This document shows, piece by piece, positions 16,172 to 25,281 of a stretch of 37,975 nucleotides of DNA. Made by a program: the position numbers and the translations under genes. Origin of the DNA: Cupriavidus basilensis (GTDB taxonomy: Bacteria; Pseudomonadota; Gammaproteobacteria; Burkholderiales; Burkholderiaceae); NCBI RefSeq assembly GCF_029335485.1, contig NZ_JARJLM010000515.1:1-37975 (forward strand), written 5' to 3'. The notes beneath the pieces are model-generated. The model did not search any database and had not been told where the DNA came from. It saw nothing but the letters and a program-made list of their open reading frames with translations. The number at the start of each line of letters is the position of its first letter. The stretch's first letter is position 1.

Positions 16172-16530
16172 TGGTGGAGCCGGCGGGAATCGAACCCGCG
16201 TCCGCAAGCCCTCCACAGAGAGTTCTACATACTTAGTTCTGTCATTTGATTTAACCGGTGCATCGCGGACGAACACGCTCTACAACGGCGAGTCACTAGA
16301 TTTTCGTCCCTGGGTTCGTGACTCACTCAGGGCTTATCTGGCGTATATGACCTCGCGTAGTCTTGCGACTCTAGCCCGCCAGCGAGCCAGTGCGAGGACG
16401 GCCGCAATTAAGCGGCCAGTGCGTAACGTTCGTCGTTAGCAGTTATTGCATTCCCATTGATTAACGAGGTGACGGGTCCTCGGTATGCCCTCCACTGCTT
16501 TGTAACCCACGTCGAAACCAGGTCGGCCCC
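16172..16530 (-). ncRNA. ssrA: transfer-messenger RNA (tmRNA, SsrA)
   Basis: A one-piece tmRNA of about 359 nt that rescues stalled ribosomes with SmpB and tags the unfinished protein for proteolysis. The mature 5' end GGGGCCGACCTGG (from 16530) pairs with the 3' end GGCTCCACCA (ending 16172). The TGGTTTCGAC segment after the 5' end and the T-arm GGTTCGATTC near the 3' end are conserved tmRNA features. The tag frame lies in the middle. An upstream leader would be removed by RNase P, and the terminator follows within 40 bp. The ends are set by pairing and could be off by one or two bases. Confidence 0.95.
16408..16440 (-). other. tmRNA tag reading frame ANDERYALAA
   Basis: Read on the minus strand, GCT AAC GAC GAA CGT TAC GCA CTG GCC GCT TAA encodes ANDERYALAA and a stop. 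The ending ALAA is the degradation signal recognised by ClpXP-type proteases. The short internal message is characteristic of tmRNA. Confidence 0.9.
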
Positions 16531-16564
16531 TCTGTGAACTGCGTGAACAGTGTCAAGAAGACAG

Positions 16565-16570
16565 ATTGTA
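16565..16570 (-). promoter_or_regulatory. possible ssrA -10 element
   Basis: TACAAT on the minus strand would start transcription near 16558, giving a leader of about 28 nt before mature tmRNA. I see no good -35 element, which would fall inside the 3' end of gph. Confidence 0.3.
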
Positions 16571-16584
16571 CTCCGTTGGCGGCC

Positions 16585-17289
16585 TCAAGTGTTGGCGGCT
16601 TCTTCTGTCCCGCGCTGCCAGTGCTGCCCGGCGGGCGTCAGCAGCGCGATCAGTTCGCTCGGGTGGCGCACGAGGTAGTCAGCGCCCCAGGCCTCAGGCG
16701 GCTCGCCGTCGCCGCAGTAGCCATAGGCCGCGGTGATGGTGAGCATGCCGGCGGCCTTGCCGGCCTGGATGTCGCGCAGGTCGTCGCCCACATAGACGCA
16801 TCGGCCGGGCGGCACGCCGCTGACGTCCGCGGCGTGCAGCAGCGGGGCGGGGTGGGGCTTGGCATGCGCCGTCGTGTCGCCGCTGACCACGGCGGCGGCG
16901 CGCGGCGCGAGGCCAATGGCCGCGACCAGCGGCGCGGTGAAGCGGGTGACCTTGTTGGTGACGATGCCCCAGCGGATGCCGGCGGTTTCCAGCGCATCCA
17001 GCACCTCGGCCATGCCATCGAACAGACGCGTATGCACGGCGATATCCGCCTCGTAGTAGGCGAGGAAGGTGTCGCGCAGGGCGGGAAACTCGGGGTCGGA
17101 CGGGCTCTTGCCGAAGGCGGCGCCAATCAGGCCGCGCGCGCCGTGCGACGCGACCGGGCGGAGCTTTTCATACGCCACCGGCGGGCGCCCGTGCTCGATG
17201 ACAAGCCGGTTGGCCGCCGCCGCCAGGTCCGGGGCCGTGTCGGCAAGGGTGCCGTCCAGGTCAAAGAAGACTGCGTCGAAGCTTCGCAT
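16585..17289 (-). CDS. gph: phosphoglycolate phosphatase
   Basis: A 234-residue HAD-superfamily hydrolase that dephosphorylates 2-phosphoglycolate in the cytoplasm. Motif I is FFDLDGTLADT (nucleophile Asp10, Asp12), motif II is IVTNK near residue 111, motif III Lys is in HAKPHPAPLL, and motif IV is VYVGDDLRDIQAG. Length and cap region (about 16-90) fit Gph/PhnX-like phosphatases. It starts 2 bp after the ubiG stop, and the ubiG-gph order is common in betaproteobacteria, which supports the name. HAD enzymes are often promiscuous, so another small phosphoester substrate cannot be excluded. Confidence 0.88.
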   Translation of the reverse strand: MRSFDAVFFDLDGTLADTAPDLAAAANRLVIEHGRPPVAYEKLRPVASHGARGLIGAAFGKSPSDPEFPALRDTFLAYYEADIAVHTRLFDGMAEVLDALETAGIRWGIVTNKVTRFTAPLVAAIGLAPRAAAVVSGDTTAHAKPHPAPLLHAADVSGVPPGRCVYVGDDLRDIQAGKAAGMLTITAAYGYCGDGEPPEAWGADYLVRHPSELIALLTPAGQHWQRGTEEAANT

Positions 17290-17291
17290 GT

Positions 17292-18041
17292 TCAGGCTGT
17301 CCGGCGAAATGCCATCAGGTAGTTCACATCGGTATCCCGGCCCAGCGAATAGACCTGGGTCAGCGGGTTGTAGCTCATGCCGCGCATTTCGATCAGTTCG
17401 AGCCCGGCGTTGCGCGCATAGCGCGCGAGTTCGGACGGCGTGATGAATTTGTCATAGTCATGGGTGCCGCGAGGCAGCATCTTGAGCACGTATTCGGCAC
17501 CCACCACGGCCAGCAGATAGGCTTTGAGATTGCGGTTGATGGTGGAGAAGAATACCTTGCCGCCCGGCCGTACCAGCGTGGCGCAGGCGCGGACGATGGA
17601 TTGCGGGTCGGGGACATGCTCCAGCATTTCCATGCAGGTCACTACATCGAAGCTGGACGGCATGCGCGCCGCCAGCACCTCGGCGGCGATTTCCTCGTAG
17701 GTGACGGAGACGCCGGATTCCAGGCTGTGCAGGTCGGCCACCCGCAAGGCCTTGGTGGACAGGTCGATGCCGCGCACGGTGGCGCCGGTACGCGCCATGC
17801 TTTCCGCCAGGATGCCGCCGCCGCAGCCGATATCGACCACCTCCTTGCCTTGCAGGCCGGCAATGCCGTCGATCCATCCCAGCCGCAGGGGGTTGAGCTC
17901 GTGCAGTGGCTTGAACTCGCTTTCCGGATCCCACCAGCGGTGGGCCAGCTCGCTGAATTTGTCGATCTCGCGAGCGTCGGCGTTCTTGCCGACGAAGGTC
18001 GTTTCAACGGTGGGGTGAAGAGGGGAGGAGGTCTGCGTCAT
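17292..18041 (-). CDS. ubiG: ubiquinone biosynthesis O-methyltransferase
   Basis: A 249-residue SAM-dependent methyltransferase that performs both O-methylations in ubiquinone synthesis. UbiG signatures are clear: [27 protein letters not shown] near the N-terminus, the SAM-binding [26 protein letters not shown] (about 68-93), and later [10 protein letters not shown] and FFSTINRN. The C-terminal GMSYNPL segment and the length are typical. No clear Shine-Dalgarno sequence precedes the ATG. It forms a unit with gph and lies downstream of the ompA terminator, so it either has a weak promoter of its own in the 60 bp before it or depends on read-through. Confidence 0.95.
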   Translation of the reverse strand: MTQTSSPLHPTVETTFVGKNADAREIDKFSELAHRWWDPESEFKPLHELNPLRLGWIDGIAGLQGKEVVDIGCGGGILAESMARTGATVRGIDLSTKALRVADLHSLESGVSVTYEEIAAEVLAARMPSSFDVVTCMEMLEHVPDPQSIVRACATLVRPGGKVFFSTINRNLKAYLLAVVGAEYVLKMLPRGTHDYDKFITPSELARYARNAGLELIEMRGMSYNPLTQVYSLGRDTDVNYLMAFRRTA

Positions 18042-18097
18042 CGGTATAGGCGGGCCGCCGGGCGGCGGCGCGGAAGCGGAGGGGTTGCAGCAACTGT

Positions 18098-18130
18098 ATC
18101 AAAAAAAAAGCCCAGCTCGCGCTGGGCTTT
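18098..18130 (-). terminator. intrinsic terminator of ompA
   Basis: A perfect 10-bp stem (AAAGCCCAGC 18107-18116 with GCTGGGCTTT 18121-18130) with a 4-nt loop. On the minus strand it is followed by an unbroken T run. It lies 21 bp after the ompA stop. Confidence 0.93.
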
Positions 18131-18151
18131 CTTTCATCGGAAAGGATCCGA

Positions 18152-18814
18152 TTAACGTGCGTTGCGGGTGCCGACCACTTCGACTTCCACGCGGCGGTTC
18201 GGCTGCTGGCAGGCGATCTGTGCCTTGTGGGCGCCCTTGCACGACTTCGGGTCAACCTTCAGCTGGCGCTTGCCCTTGCCTTCCGTGTACACACGGTTGG
18301 CTTCCACGCCCTTGCTCACCAGATAGGCCTTGACGGCTTCGGCGCGACGGATCGACAGGCGATCGTTGTACTTGTCCGAGCCGAACGAGTCGGTGTGACC
18401 AACGGCGATAATCACTTCCAGGGTGATGCTGGACAGCTTGGAGCTCAGGTCGTCCAGCTTGGACTTGCCTTCCGGCTTCAGCACGGCCTTGTCGAAATCG
18501 AACAGGGTGTCTGCAGCGAAAGTGACCTTTTCGGTCGAAACAACCGGGGGAGCAACCTGGGGTTGCGGTTGCGCTGCCACCGGAGCGGACGCCGGAGCCA
18601 GGGCGCCGTCGCACTGGGCGTTGGCGGTGGCCGGGGTCCACGAGCTGTCGCGCCAGCAGAGCTCGTTCGTGCCATTCTTCCACACGTACTCGCTCGTACC
18701 GTTGCCCCAGTTATCGTTCACAGCCTTCTTTTCGTAGGGGACGGACTGGGCTTGAGCGGATGCAGCCATTACTGCGGTAGCTGCAACGAGCGCGAGCTTG
18801 GCAAATTTTTTCAT
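18152..18814 (-). CDS. ompA: OmpA-family peptidoglycan-binding outer-membrane protein
   Basis: A 220-residue envelope protein. A signal peptide (MKKFAKLALVAATAVMAASAQA) is followed by a short N-terminal region with Cys53 and Cys68 (NELCWRDSSWTPATANAQCDG), a Pro/Ala/Gln-rich linker (72-92) and an OmpA C-terminal domain (about 96-215). In that domain FDFDKAVLKPEG, GHTDSFGSDKYNDRLSIRRAEAV and PNRRVEVEV are the peptidoglycan-binding signatures, and Cys192 and Cys202 may form a disulfide. There is no room for the eight-stranded barrel of enterobacterial OmpA; this compact form is usual in betaproteobacteria. AGAGGAGAAAT precedes the ATG, a strong ribosome-binding site that fits an abundant protein. 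It should tether the outer membrane to the cell wall. Confidence 0.92.
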   Translation of the reverse strand: MKKFAKLALVAATAVMAASAQAQSVPYEKKAVNDNWGNGTSEYVWKNGTNELCWRDSSWTPATANAQCDGALAPASAPVAAQPQPQVAPPVVSTEKVTFAADTLFDFDKAVLKPEGKSKLDDLSSKLSSITLEVIIAVGHTDSFGSDKYNDRLSIRRAEAVKAYLVSKGVEANRVYTEGKGKRQLKVDPKSCKGAHKAQIACQQPNRRVEVEVVGTRNAR

Positions 18815-18889
18815 ATTTCTCCTCTCAGGATGAGATCACCGCAGGGTTACTGCGAGCAAATGGACGGAAACAAGTCATACATTCTTCGG

Positions 18890-18898
18890 AGTATAACA
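18890..18898 (-). promoter_or_regulatory. extended -10 promoter of ompA
   Basis: On the minus strand TGTTATACT gives TGn plus the -10 hexamer TATACT. There is no clear -35, which an extended -10 can tolerate. The start would be near 18883, with a leader of about 69 nt. Confidence 0.5.
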
Positions 18899-19271
18899 TT
18901 CTCGATGCGGTGTATGCTCCACTTCGAACAATGTCTGGCTCTTCGCTGGGGAATTGTGCCACAAGGGTCGTTTCCTAAGAAGTAAATATATTCGATTCCA
19001 TCAATGGGTTTTAGGCCTGTGGTGTTTGTGCAACATGGCTCTTGCGATGCCCGCAAACCCTTGTCTGGCCGAGGTTGCAGGATTTTTGCGCGCGCCTCCG
19101 AGGGCGATTCGGGACGCTGCCGGAGGCCCTTTGGAGGGGGTGGCCGCGGCCGCGGGGGAGGGCTGCCGCGCATGTTAGAATGCAACGTTGCCCTATAGTC
19201 GGACGCCACTTGGCGAATGGCGATTCACCGGGGCGCCTTCTGTTTAAATTCGCCGCATAACCCACGCCGCA
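18899..19271. other. intergenic region upstream of gyrA
   Basis: About 370 bp without a gene I can support. TGTTAGAAT (19173-19181) is an extended -10 candidate for gyrA, and TATAGT (19194-19199) is another. A 7-bp inverted repeat GCCTCCG/CGGAGGC (19094-19100, 19121-19127) has no T run. The gyrA leader would be about 85 nt. Confidence 0.4.
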
Positions 19272-21965
19272 ATGGATCAATTCGCCAAAGAAACCCTTCC
19301 GGTCTCCCTCGAAGAGGAAATGCGCCGCTCCTATCTTGATTACGCGATGAGCGTGATCGTGGGGCGGGCGCTTCCCGATGTGCGGGATGGCCTGAAGCCG
19401 GTACACCGGCGTGTGCTCTATGCGATGCATGAGCTTAACAACGACTGGAACCGGCCGTACAAGAAATCGGCGCGTATCGTGGGGGATGTGATCGGTAAGT
19501 ATCACCCCCACGGCGACACTGCTGTATACGATACGATCGTCCGCATGGCGCAGAATTTCTCGCTGCGCTACATGCTGGTCGATGGCCAGGGCAACTTCGG
19601 TTCGGTGGACGGGGATAACGCAGCTGCCATGCGTTATACCGAAATCCGCCTGTCCAAGATTGCCCACGAGATGCTGCTCGATATCGACAAGGAAACCGTC
19701 GATTTCGGGCCGAATTATGACGGCTCCGAGAATGAGCCGCTGATTCTGCCGGCGCGCATCCCCAATCTGCTGATTAATGGTTCGTCGGGTATCGCGGTGG
19801 GTATGGCCACCAATATCCCGCCGCACAACCTCAACGAAGTGGTCGACGGCTGCCTGCACCTGCTGCGCAATCCGCAAGCCACGGTGGATGAGCTGATCGA
19901 ACTGATTCCGGCGCCGGATTTCCCGACCGCCGGCATCATCTATGGCATCCAGGGCGTGCGCGAAGGCTACCGCACCGGCCGCGGCCGCGTAGTCATGCGC
20001 GCCAAGACGCACTTCGAGGATATCGACCGTGGCCAGCGCCAGGCGATCATCGTCGACGAGCTGCCCTACCAGGTCAACAAGCGCACCCTGCTCGAGCGGA
20101 TCGCCGAGCTGGTGACGGACAAGAAGGTCGAGGGTATTTCCGATATCCGCGACGAGTCCGACAAGTCCGGCATGCGCGTGGTGATCGAGCTCAAGCGCAA
20201 CGAAGTGCCTGAGGTGGTGCTGAACAATCTCTACAAGCACACCCAGCTGCAGGACACCTTCGGCATGAACATGGTGGCCCTGGTCGACGGCCAGCCGCGC
20301 CTGCTGAACCTGCGCCAGATGCTGGAGTGCTTCCTGTCGCACCGGCGCGAAGTGGTCACCCGCCGCACCGTGTTCGAGCTGCGCAAGGCGCGCGAACGCG
20401 GCCACGTGCTGGAAGGCCTGGCCGTGGCGCTGGCCAATATCGACGAGTTCATCGCCATCATCAAGGCCGCCCCGACCCCGCCCATCGCCAAGCAAGGGCT
20501 GATGGCGAAGGCCTGGGATTCCAGCCTGGTGCGGGAGATGCTGGCGCGCGCCGAGGGCGACACGCCGGGCGGGCGCGCTTCCTACCGACCCGACGGCCTG
20601 CCGGCCATCTTCGGCATGCAGGGCGACGGGCTGTACCGCCTGTCCGATTCGCAGGCCCAGGAAATCCTGCAGATGCGCCTGCAGCGCTTGACCGGGCTGG
20701 AGCAGGACAAGATCGTCCAGGAATACCGCGACGTGATGGCGGTGATCTCCGACCTGCTCGACATCCTGGCGCGGCCGGAGCGTATCAGTACCATCATCAC
20801 CGAAGAACTGACTGCCATCCGCGCCGAATTCGGCGACCTGCGCCGTTCGCATATCGAGCTCAATGCGACCGAACTCGATACCGAGGACCTGATCACGCCG
20901 CAGGACATGGTGGTCACGCTGTCGCACAGCGGCTATATGAAGAGCCAGCCGATCTCCGAGTACCGGGCGCAGAAGCGCGGCGGGCGTGGCAAGCTGGCCA
21001 CGGCCACCAAGGAAGACGACTGGATCGACACCTTGTTCGTCGCCAACACGCACGACTACATCCTGTGCTTCTCGAACCGCGGCCGGCTGTATTGGCTGAA
21101 GGTGTACGAGGTGCCGCAGGGGTCGCGCAACTCGCGGGGCCGGCCGATCGTCAACATGTTCCCGCTGTCCGATGGCGAGAAGATCAACGTCATTCTGCCG
21201 GTGCGCCAGTTCGATGCCGAGCATTTCATCTTCATGGGTACCGCGCGCGGCACCGTGAAGAAGACGGCGCTGACCGAGTTCTCCAACCCGCGCAAGGCCG
21301 GCATCATCGCCGTCGATCTCGACGAGGGTGACTACCTGATCGGCGCCGCCGTCACCGATGGCCAGCATGACGTGATGCTGTTCTCGGATTCCGGCAAGGC
21401 GGTGCGCTTCGATGAAAACGACGTGCGCCCGATGGGCCGCCAGGCGCGTGGCGTGCGCGGCATGAACCTCGAAGAAAGCCAGACCGTGATCGCCATGCTG
21501 GTGGCGCCCGCCGAGACCAGCGAGCAGGCAGGCGCGGTCGGCAGCGTGCTGACCGCCACCGAGAACGGCTACGGCAAGCGTACCCCCATCGCCGAGTACA
21601 CTCGACACGGCCGTGGTACCAAGGGCATGATTGCGATCCAGACGAGCGAGCGCAACGGCCGTGTGGTGGCCGCGGCGCTGGTGTCGCCGGAAGACGAGAT
21701 CATGCTGATCACGACCGGCGGCGTGCTGATCCGTACACGGGTGTCCGAAATCCGCGAAATGGGCCGCGCCACGCAAGGCGTGACCCTGATCAATGTGGAC
21801 GAAGGCACCAAGCTGTCCGGCCTGCAGCGGATTGTCGAAAGCGATGCCGACAATGGTGTGGCGGGCGACGAACCCGACGGGGCCGACGCGGCTGGCGAGG
21901 ACGAGCAGGCGGGTGCGCAGGACGGCACCGAAGCCGGCACGCCCGACACGGGATCAAATTCGTAA
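19272..21965 (+). CDS. gyrA: DNA gyrase subunit A
   Basis: An 897-residue subunit of the type II topoisomerase that adds negative supercoils. The breakage-reunion domain is at the N-terminus, with [25 protein letters not shown] near 23-47, the quinolone-region [10 protein letters not shown] (Thr83 and Asp87 in E. coli numbering) and catalytic Tyr122 after Arg121. The C-terminal DNA-wrapping domain has the GyrA box as QKRGGRG, which marks gyrase rather than topoisomerase IV. The last about 45 residues are acidic and low-complexity, a tail known to tune supercoiling in some GyrA proteins. Thr83 is the usual residue in Burkholderiaceae, to my knowledge, and not a resistance change. The ATG at 19272 matches the family start MDQFAKE. 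Confidence 0.98.
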   Translation: MDQFAKETLPVSLEEEMRRSYLDYAMSVIVGRALPDVRDGLKPVHRRVLYAMHELNNDWNRPYKKSARIVGDVIGKYHPHGDTAVYDTIVRMAQNFSLRYMLVDGQGNFGSVDGDNAAAMRYTEIRLSKIAHEMLLDIDKETVDFGPNYDGSENEPLILPARIPNLLINGSSGIAVGMATNIPPHNLNEVVDGCLHLLRNPQATVDELIELIPAPDFPTAGIIYGIQGVREGYRTGRGRVVMRAKTHFEDIDRGQRQAIIVDELPYQVNKRTLLERIAELVTDKKVEGISDIRDESDKSGMRVVIELKRNEVPEVVLNNLYKHTQLQDTFGMNMVALVDGQPRLLNLRQMLECFLSHRREVVTRRTVFELRKARERGHVLEGLAVALANIDEFIAIIKAAPTPPIAKQGLMAKAWDSSLVREMLARAEGDTPGGRASYRPDGLPAIFGMQGDGLYRLSDSQAQEILQMRLQRLTGLEQDKIVQEYRDVMAVISDLLDILARPERISTIITEELTAIRAEFGDLRRSHIELNATELDTEDLITPQDMVVTLSHSGYMKSQPISEYRAQKRGGRGKLATATKEDDWIDTLFVANTHDYILCFSNRGRLYWLKVYEVPQGSRNSRGRPIVNMFPLSDGEKINVILPVRQFDAEHFIFMGTARGTVKKTALTEFSNPRKAGIIAVDLDEGDYLIGAAVTDGQHDVMLFSDSGKAVRFDENDVRPMGRQARGVRGMNLEESQTVIAMLVAPAETSEQAGAVGSVLTATENGYGKRTPIAEYTRHGRGTKGMIAIQTSERNGRVVAAALVSPEDEIMLITTGGVLIRTRVSEIREMGRATQGVTLINVDEGTKLSGLQRIVESDADNGVAGDEPDGADAAGEDEQAGAQDGTEAGTPDTGSNS

Positions 21966-21982
21966 GTTGTTGCAACATTGAT

Positions 21983-22014
21983 CCGATAGCTGGAACTCGA
22001 TTGCCGGCTATCGG
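21983..22014. repeat. hairpin between gyrA and the DUF2059 gene
   Basis: CCGATAGC (21983-21990) and GCTATCGG (22007-22014) form a perfect 8-bp inverted repeat with a 16-nt loop. No T run follows, so it is not a standard terminator. It may protect the gyrA 3' end or shape the leader of the next gene. Confidence 0.45.
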
Positions 22015-22046
22015 ACTAAAACGAACATATTTACAAGGGAGTCACA

Positions 22047-22610
22047 ATGCTCAAAACCTATCGACGTATCGCTGTTCTGGCTGCCTTCGTACCGGCCATG
22101 ATGCTGGCCAACGCGGCGCACGCCCAGGATGCCGACAAGACCGCCGCCATCAAGGAACTCCTGACCGTGATGCAGGCCGATCAGGCCGTCAAGGGCCAGG
22201 CCGAGAACTGGCAGGCCGGCGCCAAGCAGGAAGCGCCGATGGTCCTGGAGCAGGTACTGGTCGAGAACAAGACGCTCAACGACAAGCAGAAGCAGGCTGC
22301 CGTCGACAAGCTCAAGAAGAACGGCGCGGTGCAGCGCATGGTGGACGGCGCGGGTCAGGCCTTTACCACCGACGGCTTCAAGTCCGACGCCATGAAGGCG
22401 CACTACGACGCCTTCGGCAAGTACTACAGCGTCCAGGAAATCAAGGACCTGACCACCTTCCTGAAGTCGGCCACCGGCCAGAAGTTCATGGCCAACCAGG
22501 GCAAGGCCACACAGGAAATCTGGGGCTCGATGATGCAGAAATACGGCCCGCAGGTTGGCAAGTCGATGCGTGACGCCGCCGAGAAGGAAATCGCCGCCGC
22601 GTCGAAGTAA
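22047..22610 (+). CDS. DUF2059 family secreted protein
   Basis: A 187-residue protein with a cleavable signal peptide ([27 protein letters not shown], cut near residue 26) and an all-helical mature part rich in Lys, Ala and Gln. The end [49 protein letters not shown] is the conserved core of DUF2059, in which a surface-exposed helical bundle ends in a GQK-like segment. AAGGGAG lies 6 nt before the ATG. It should be periplasmic; the function is unknown. Its place between gyrA and serC is usual in Burkholderiaceae, as far as I recall. The 80-bp gap after gyrA suggests a separate transcript or weak read-through. Confidence 0.85.
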   Translation: MLKTYRRIAVLAAFVPAMMLANAAHAQDADKTAAIKELLTVMQADQAVKGQAENWQAGAKQEAPMVLEQVLVENKTLNDKQKQAAVDKLKKNGAVQRMVDGAGQAFTTDGFKSDAMKAHYDAFGKYYSVQEIKDLTTFLKSATGQKFMANQGKATQEIWGSMMQKYGPQVGKSMRDAAEKEIAAASK

Positions 22611-22731
22611 TTCGCCGGCAAGCCGGCCGGGGCCCCGGGCGTTGTCCCGGTCTCCCCAATCCGGCGCGGGTTTGAGGGATAATGGCTGCTTGGGTAAAAC
22701 CGGCAGCCATTTTCCTTTCCAGTCCCAGTCC

Positions 22732-23892
22732 ATGAACGAACCCCAGAATCCAGCACTTGCCGCCATGATGCAGCGCGCCGTGGCCGAGCGTGTCTATAAC
22801 TTCTCGCCCGGTCCGGCGGCCCTGCCGACCGAAGTGCTGCTGCAGGCAGCCGAGGAGATGTTGTCGTGGCAGGGCACCGGGGTCTCGGTGATGGAGATGA
22901 GCCACCGCAGCCGGGAGTTCGAGGGCATCCACGCCGAAGCGCTGGCGAACCTGCGCGAACTGCTGCATGTGCCGAAGAACTTCCGCATCCTGTTCCTGCA
23001 GGGTGGGGCCATTGGCGAAAACGGCATCGTGCCGCTGAACCTGATGCGCCGCGTGAATCCGGATCGTGCCAAGGCGGACTTCGTCGTGACCGGCACCTGG
23101 TCGGTGAAGTCGGAGCAGGAGGCGCGCCGCTACGGCGAGGTCAATATCGCCGCCTCCAGCCTCGCGCAGAAATTCTCGCGCATTCCGGATGTCGCCGACT
23201 GGAAACTGTCGGACGATGCCGACTATGTGCACCTGTGCACCAACGAGACCATCGTCGGTGTCGAGTTCCAGGACGTACCCGACATCGGCCAGCATCGCGA
23301 CGGCGGTCCGGTGGTGGTGGCCGACGTCTCCAGCCATATCCTGTCGCGCCCGGTCGACTGGTCGCGTGTCCAGGTTGCCTACGGCGGCGCGCAGAAGAAC
23401 ATCGGCCCGGCCGGCGTGACCATCGTCATCGTGCGCGAGGATCTGCTGGGCCATGCGCATCCGCTTTGCCCCTCCGCCTTCAACTGGCGCCTGGTGGCCG
23501 AGCACGACTCGATGTACAACACGCCGCCGACCTACGCCATCTATGTTGCGGGGCTGGTCTTCAAGTGGCTCAAGGCGCAGGGTGGCGTGGCCGCCATCGA
23601 GCAGCGCAATATCGCCAAGGCGCACGCCCTGTACGAGTTCATCGACCAGAGCGCGTTCTACCGCAACGAAATCGATCCGAGCTGCCGCTCGCGCATGAAT
23701 GTGCCGTTCATCCTGGCCGACGAATCGCGCAACGATGCTTTCCTGGCCGGCGCGCGCGCCCATGGCCTGGTGCAGCTCAAGGGCCACAAGTCGGTCGGCG
23801 GCATGCGCGCCAGCCTTTACAACGCCATGCCGCTCGAGGGTGTCGCCGCCCTGGTCGAGTTCATGCGCGAATTCGAACGCACCTCGGCTTGA
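22732..23892 (+). CDS. serC: phosphoserine aminotransferase
   Basis: A 386-residue PLP enzyme that converts 3-phosphohydroxypyruvate and glutamate to phosphoserine; it also serves pyridoxal phosphate synthesis in many bacteria. [12 protein letters not shown] near residues 21-32 is the family N-terminal signature, [13 protein letters not shown] follows, and the PLP lysine is Lys222 in [12 protein letters not shown]. The C-terminal [18 protein letters not shown] is also conserved. The start is uncertain: ATG 22732 has no Shine-Dalgarno sequence and gives a slightly long N-terminus, and Met12 or Met13 (22765, 22768) are possible. It opens the serC-pheA-hisC-tyrA-aroA cluster. Confidence 0.95.
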   Translation: MNEPQNPALAAMMQRAVAERVYNFSPGPAALPTEVLLQAAEEMLSWQGTGVSVMEMSHRSREFEGIHAEALANLRELLHVPKNFRILFLQGGAIGENGIVPLNLMRRVNPDRAKADFVVTGTWSVKSEQEARRYGEVNIAASSLAQKFSRIPDVADWKLSDDADYVHLCTNETIVGVEFQDVPDIGQHRDGGPVVVADVSSHILSRPVDWSRVQVAYGGAQKNIGPAGVTIVIVREDLLGHAHPLCPSAFNWRLVAEHDSMYNTPPTYAIYVAGLVFKWLKAQGGVAAIEQRNIAKAHALYEFIDQSAFYRNEIDPSCRSRMNVPFILADESRNDAFLAGARAHGLVQLKGHKSVGGMRASLYNAMPLEGVAALVEFMREFERTSA

Positions 23893-24033
23893 TTCCCGCG
23901 CCCGCCATGGCATCGCGCGGCGATGCCGGAGCGGGTGCCAGGTGCCCGTGCGGATGACGCAGCCGTTGCGCCAACCGGTTTTTTCCAGGGCCATTTCGCC
24001 ATGCATTGCGAAGTGGCGAAGCGGATTCAGACA

Positions 24034-25173
24034 ATGACAAATCAAGACAAGCACATCGCGCAGGAGGAGGCGCAGCAGGACAACGGCGCTGACGAGAAGG
24101 CGCTGGGCGTGGAGCTCACGCCCCTGCGCGAGCAGATCGATAAGCTGGACCGCGAACTGCTGTCGATGCTGAACCGCCGCGCGCAGCTTGCCCTCGACGT
24201 CGGCGAGGTCAAGAAGAAATACGGCGCGCCGGTGTTCCGTCCCGAACGCGAGCTGCAGGTGATTCGCAAGGTGCAGGGCGCCAATCCCGGTCCGTTGCTC
24301 GACGATAGCGTCGCCGCAATCTGGCGTGAGGTGATGTCGGCCTGCCGCGGCCTGGAAAAACCGCTCGAGGTGGCCTTCCTCGGTCCCGCGGGCACGTTCA
24401 CCGAGCAGGCCCTCTACGCGCATTTCGGCCACGAAGTGAGCAGCGTGCCGTGCCCTAGCATCGACGAGGTGTTCCGCGCGGTGGAAGCCGGTACCGTGGA
24501 ATACGGCGTGGTGCCGGTGGAGAATTCCACCGAGGGCGCGGTGTCGCGCACGCTGGACCTGTTCCTGCAGACCTCGCTCAAGATCAGCGGCGAGATCGCA
24601 CTGAAGGTGCATCACAACCTGATGGCGTCGTCGCCCGACATGAACGGCGTGACCGTGGTGCGGGCGCATGCGCAGGCGCTGGCGCAATGCCAGCACTGGC
24701 TCACGGCGAACTATCCGCACCTGGAGCGCCAGGCGGTGTCGAGCAATGCGGAAGCGGCGCGCATGGCCAGCGAGGATCCCACCGTGGCCGCCATCGCCGG
24801 CGAGTCGGCGGCCAACCGCTATCACCTGCATCTGGTGCGCACGCATATCCAGGACGACCCGCACAACCGCACGCGCTTCGCGGTGATCGGCCGCTACGAG
24901 ACCGAACCCTCGGGCAGCGACCAGACCTCGATGATCCTGTCGGTGCCCAACAAGGCAGGCGCGGTCTACCAGTTGCTGGCGCCGCTGGCCGACAACGGCG
25001 TGTCGATGTGCCGCTTCGAGTCGCGTCCGGCGCGCAGCGGGGCGTGGGAGTATTACTTCTATGTCGACGTGGAAGGCCATCAGCACGATGCGCCGGTGGC
25101 GCGGGCGCTGGAGGAATTGCGCCGCAATGCGGCTTATTTCAAGGTGCTGGGCTCGTACCCGTCCAGCAAGTAA
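24034..25173 (+). CDS. pheA: bifunctional chorismate mutase / prephenate dehydratase
   Basis: A 379-residue P-protein that makes phenylpyruvate from chorismate in two steps. Residues about 29-108 are an AroQ-type chorismate mutase (LREQIDKLDRELLSMLNRRAQLALDVGEVKK). Residues about 111-290 are the dehydratase (AFLGPAGTFTEQAL, VPVENSTEGAV and the catalytic TRF in NRTRFAVIG, about 280-282). The last about 85 residues are an ACT domain with ESRPAR (from 329), the usual site of feedback inhibition by phenylalanine. I take ATG 24034; an upstream Met (24001) would add 11 residues without family character. The Shine-Dalgarno sequence is weak. It lies between serC and hisC in one direction. Confidence 0.95.
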   Translation: MTNQDKHIAQEEAQQDNGADEKALGVELTPLREQIDKLDRELLSMLNRRAQLALDVGEVKKKYGAPVFRPERELQVIRKVQGANPGPLLDDSVAAIWREVMSACRGLEKPLEVAFLGPAGTFTEQALYAHFGHEVSSVPCPSIDEVFRAVEAGTVEYGVVPVENSTEGAVSRTLDLFLQTSLKISGEIALKVHHNLMASSPDMNGVTVVRAHAQALAQCQHWLTANYPHLERQAVSSNAEAARMASEDPTVAAIAGESAANRYHLHLVRTHIQDDPHNRTRFAVIGRYETEPSGSDQTSMILSVPNKAGAVYQLLAPLADNGVSMCRFESRPARSGAWEYYFYVDVEGHQHDAPVARALEELRRNAAYFKVLGSYPSSK

Positions 25174-25281
25174 TACCGTGCGCCCGCCGCGCCGCCGCGC
25201 GCGGGCAAGGATCGGCGAAGCGGAAATCGCGATCCGCGCAGGAACGATCAGAACGATAAGAGCGATCAGCAAGGAGACAAT

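Noticed and set aside
16172-16260. A tRNA gene suggested by a T-arm and CCA end on the minus strand
   Set aside because: The T-arm and acceptor belong to tmRNA: the 5' half lies about 360 nt away and a tag frame sits between.
19518-19532. GyrA Thr83 as a possible quinolone-resistance change
   Set aside because: Thr at this position is, to my knowledge, the usual residue in Burkholderiaceae, and Asp87 is unchanged.
23893-24033. Attenuator leader peptide before pheA
   Set aside because: I see no short frame rich in Phe codons and no terminator/antiterminator pair in the serC-pheA gap.
25236-25271. Short near-direct repeats of ACGATCAG-like units before hisC
   Set aside because: Three imperfect 8-10 bp units; too short and irregular to call an operator array or a repeat element.
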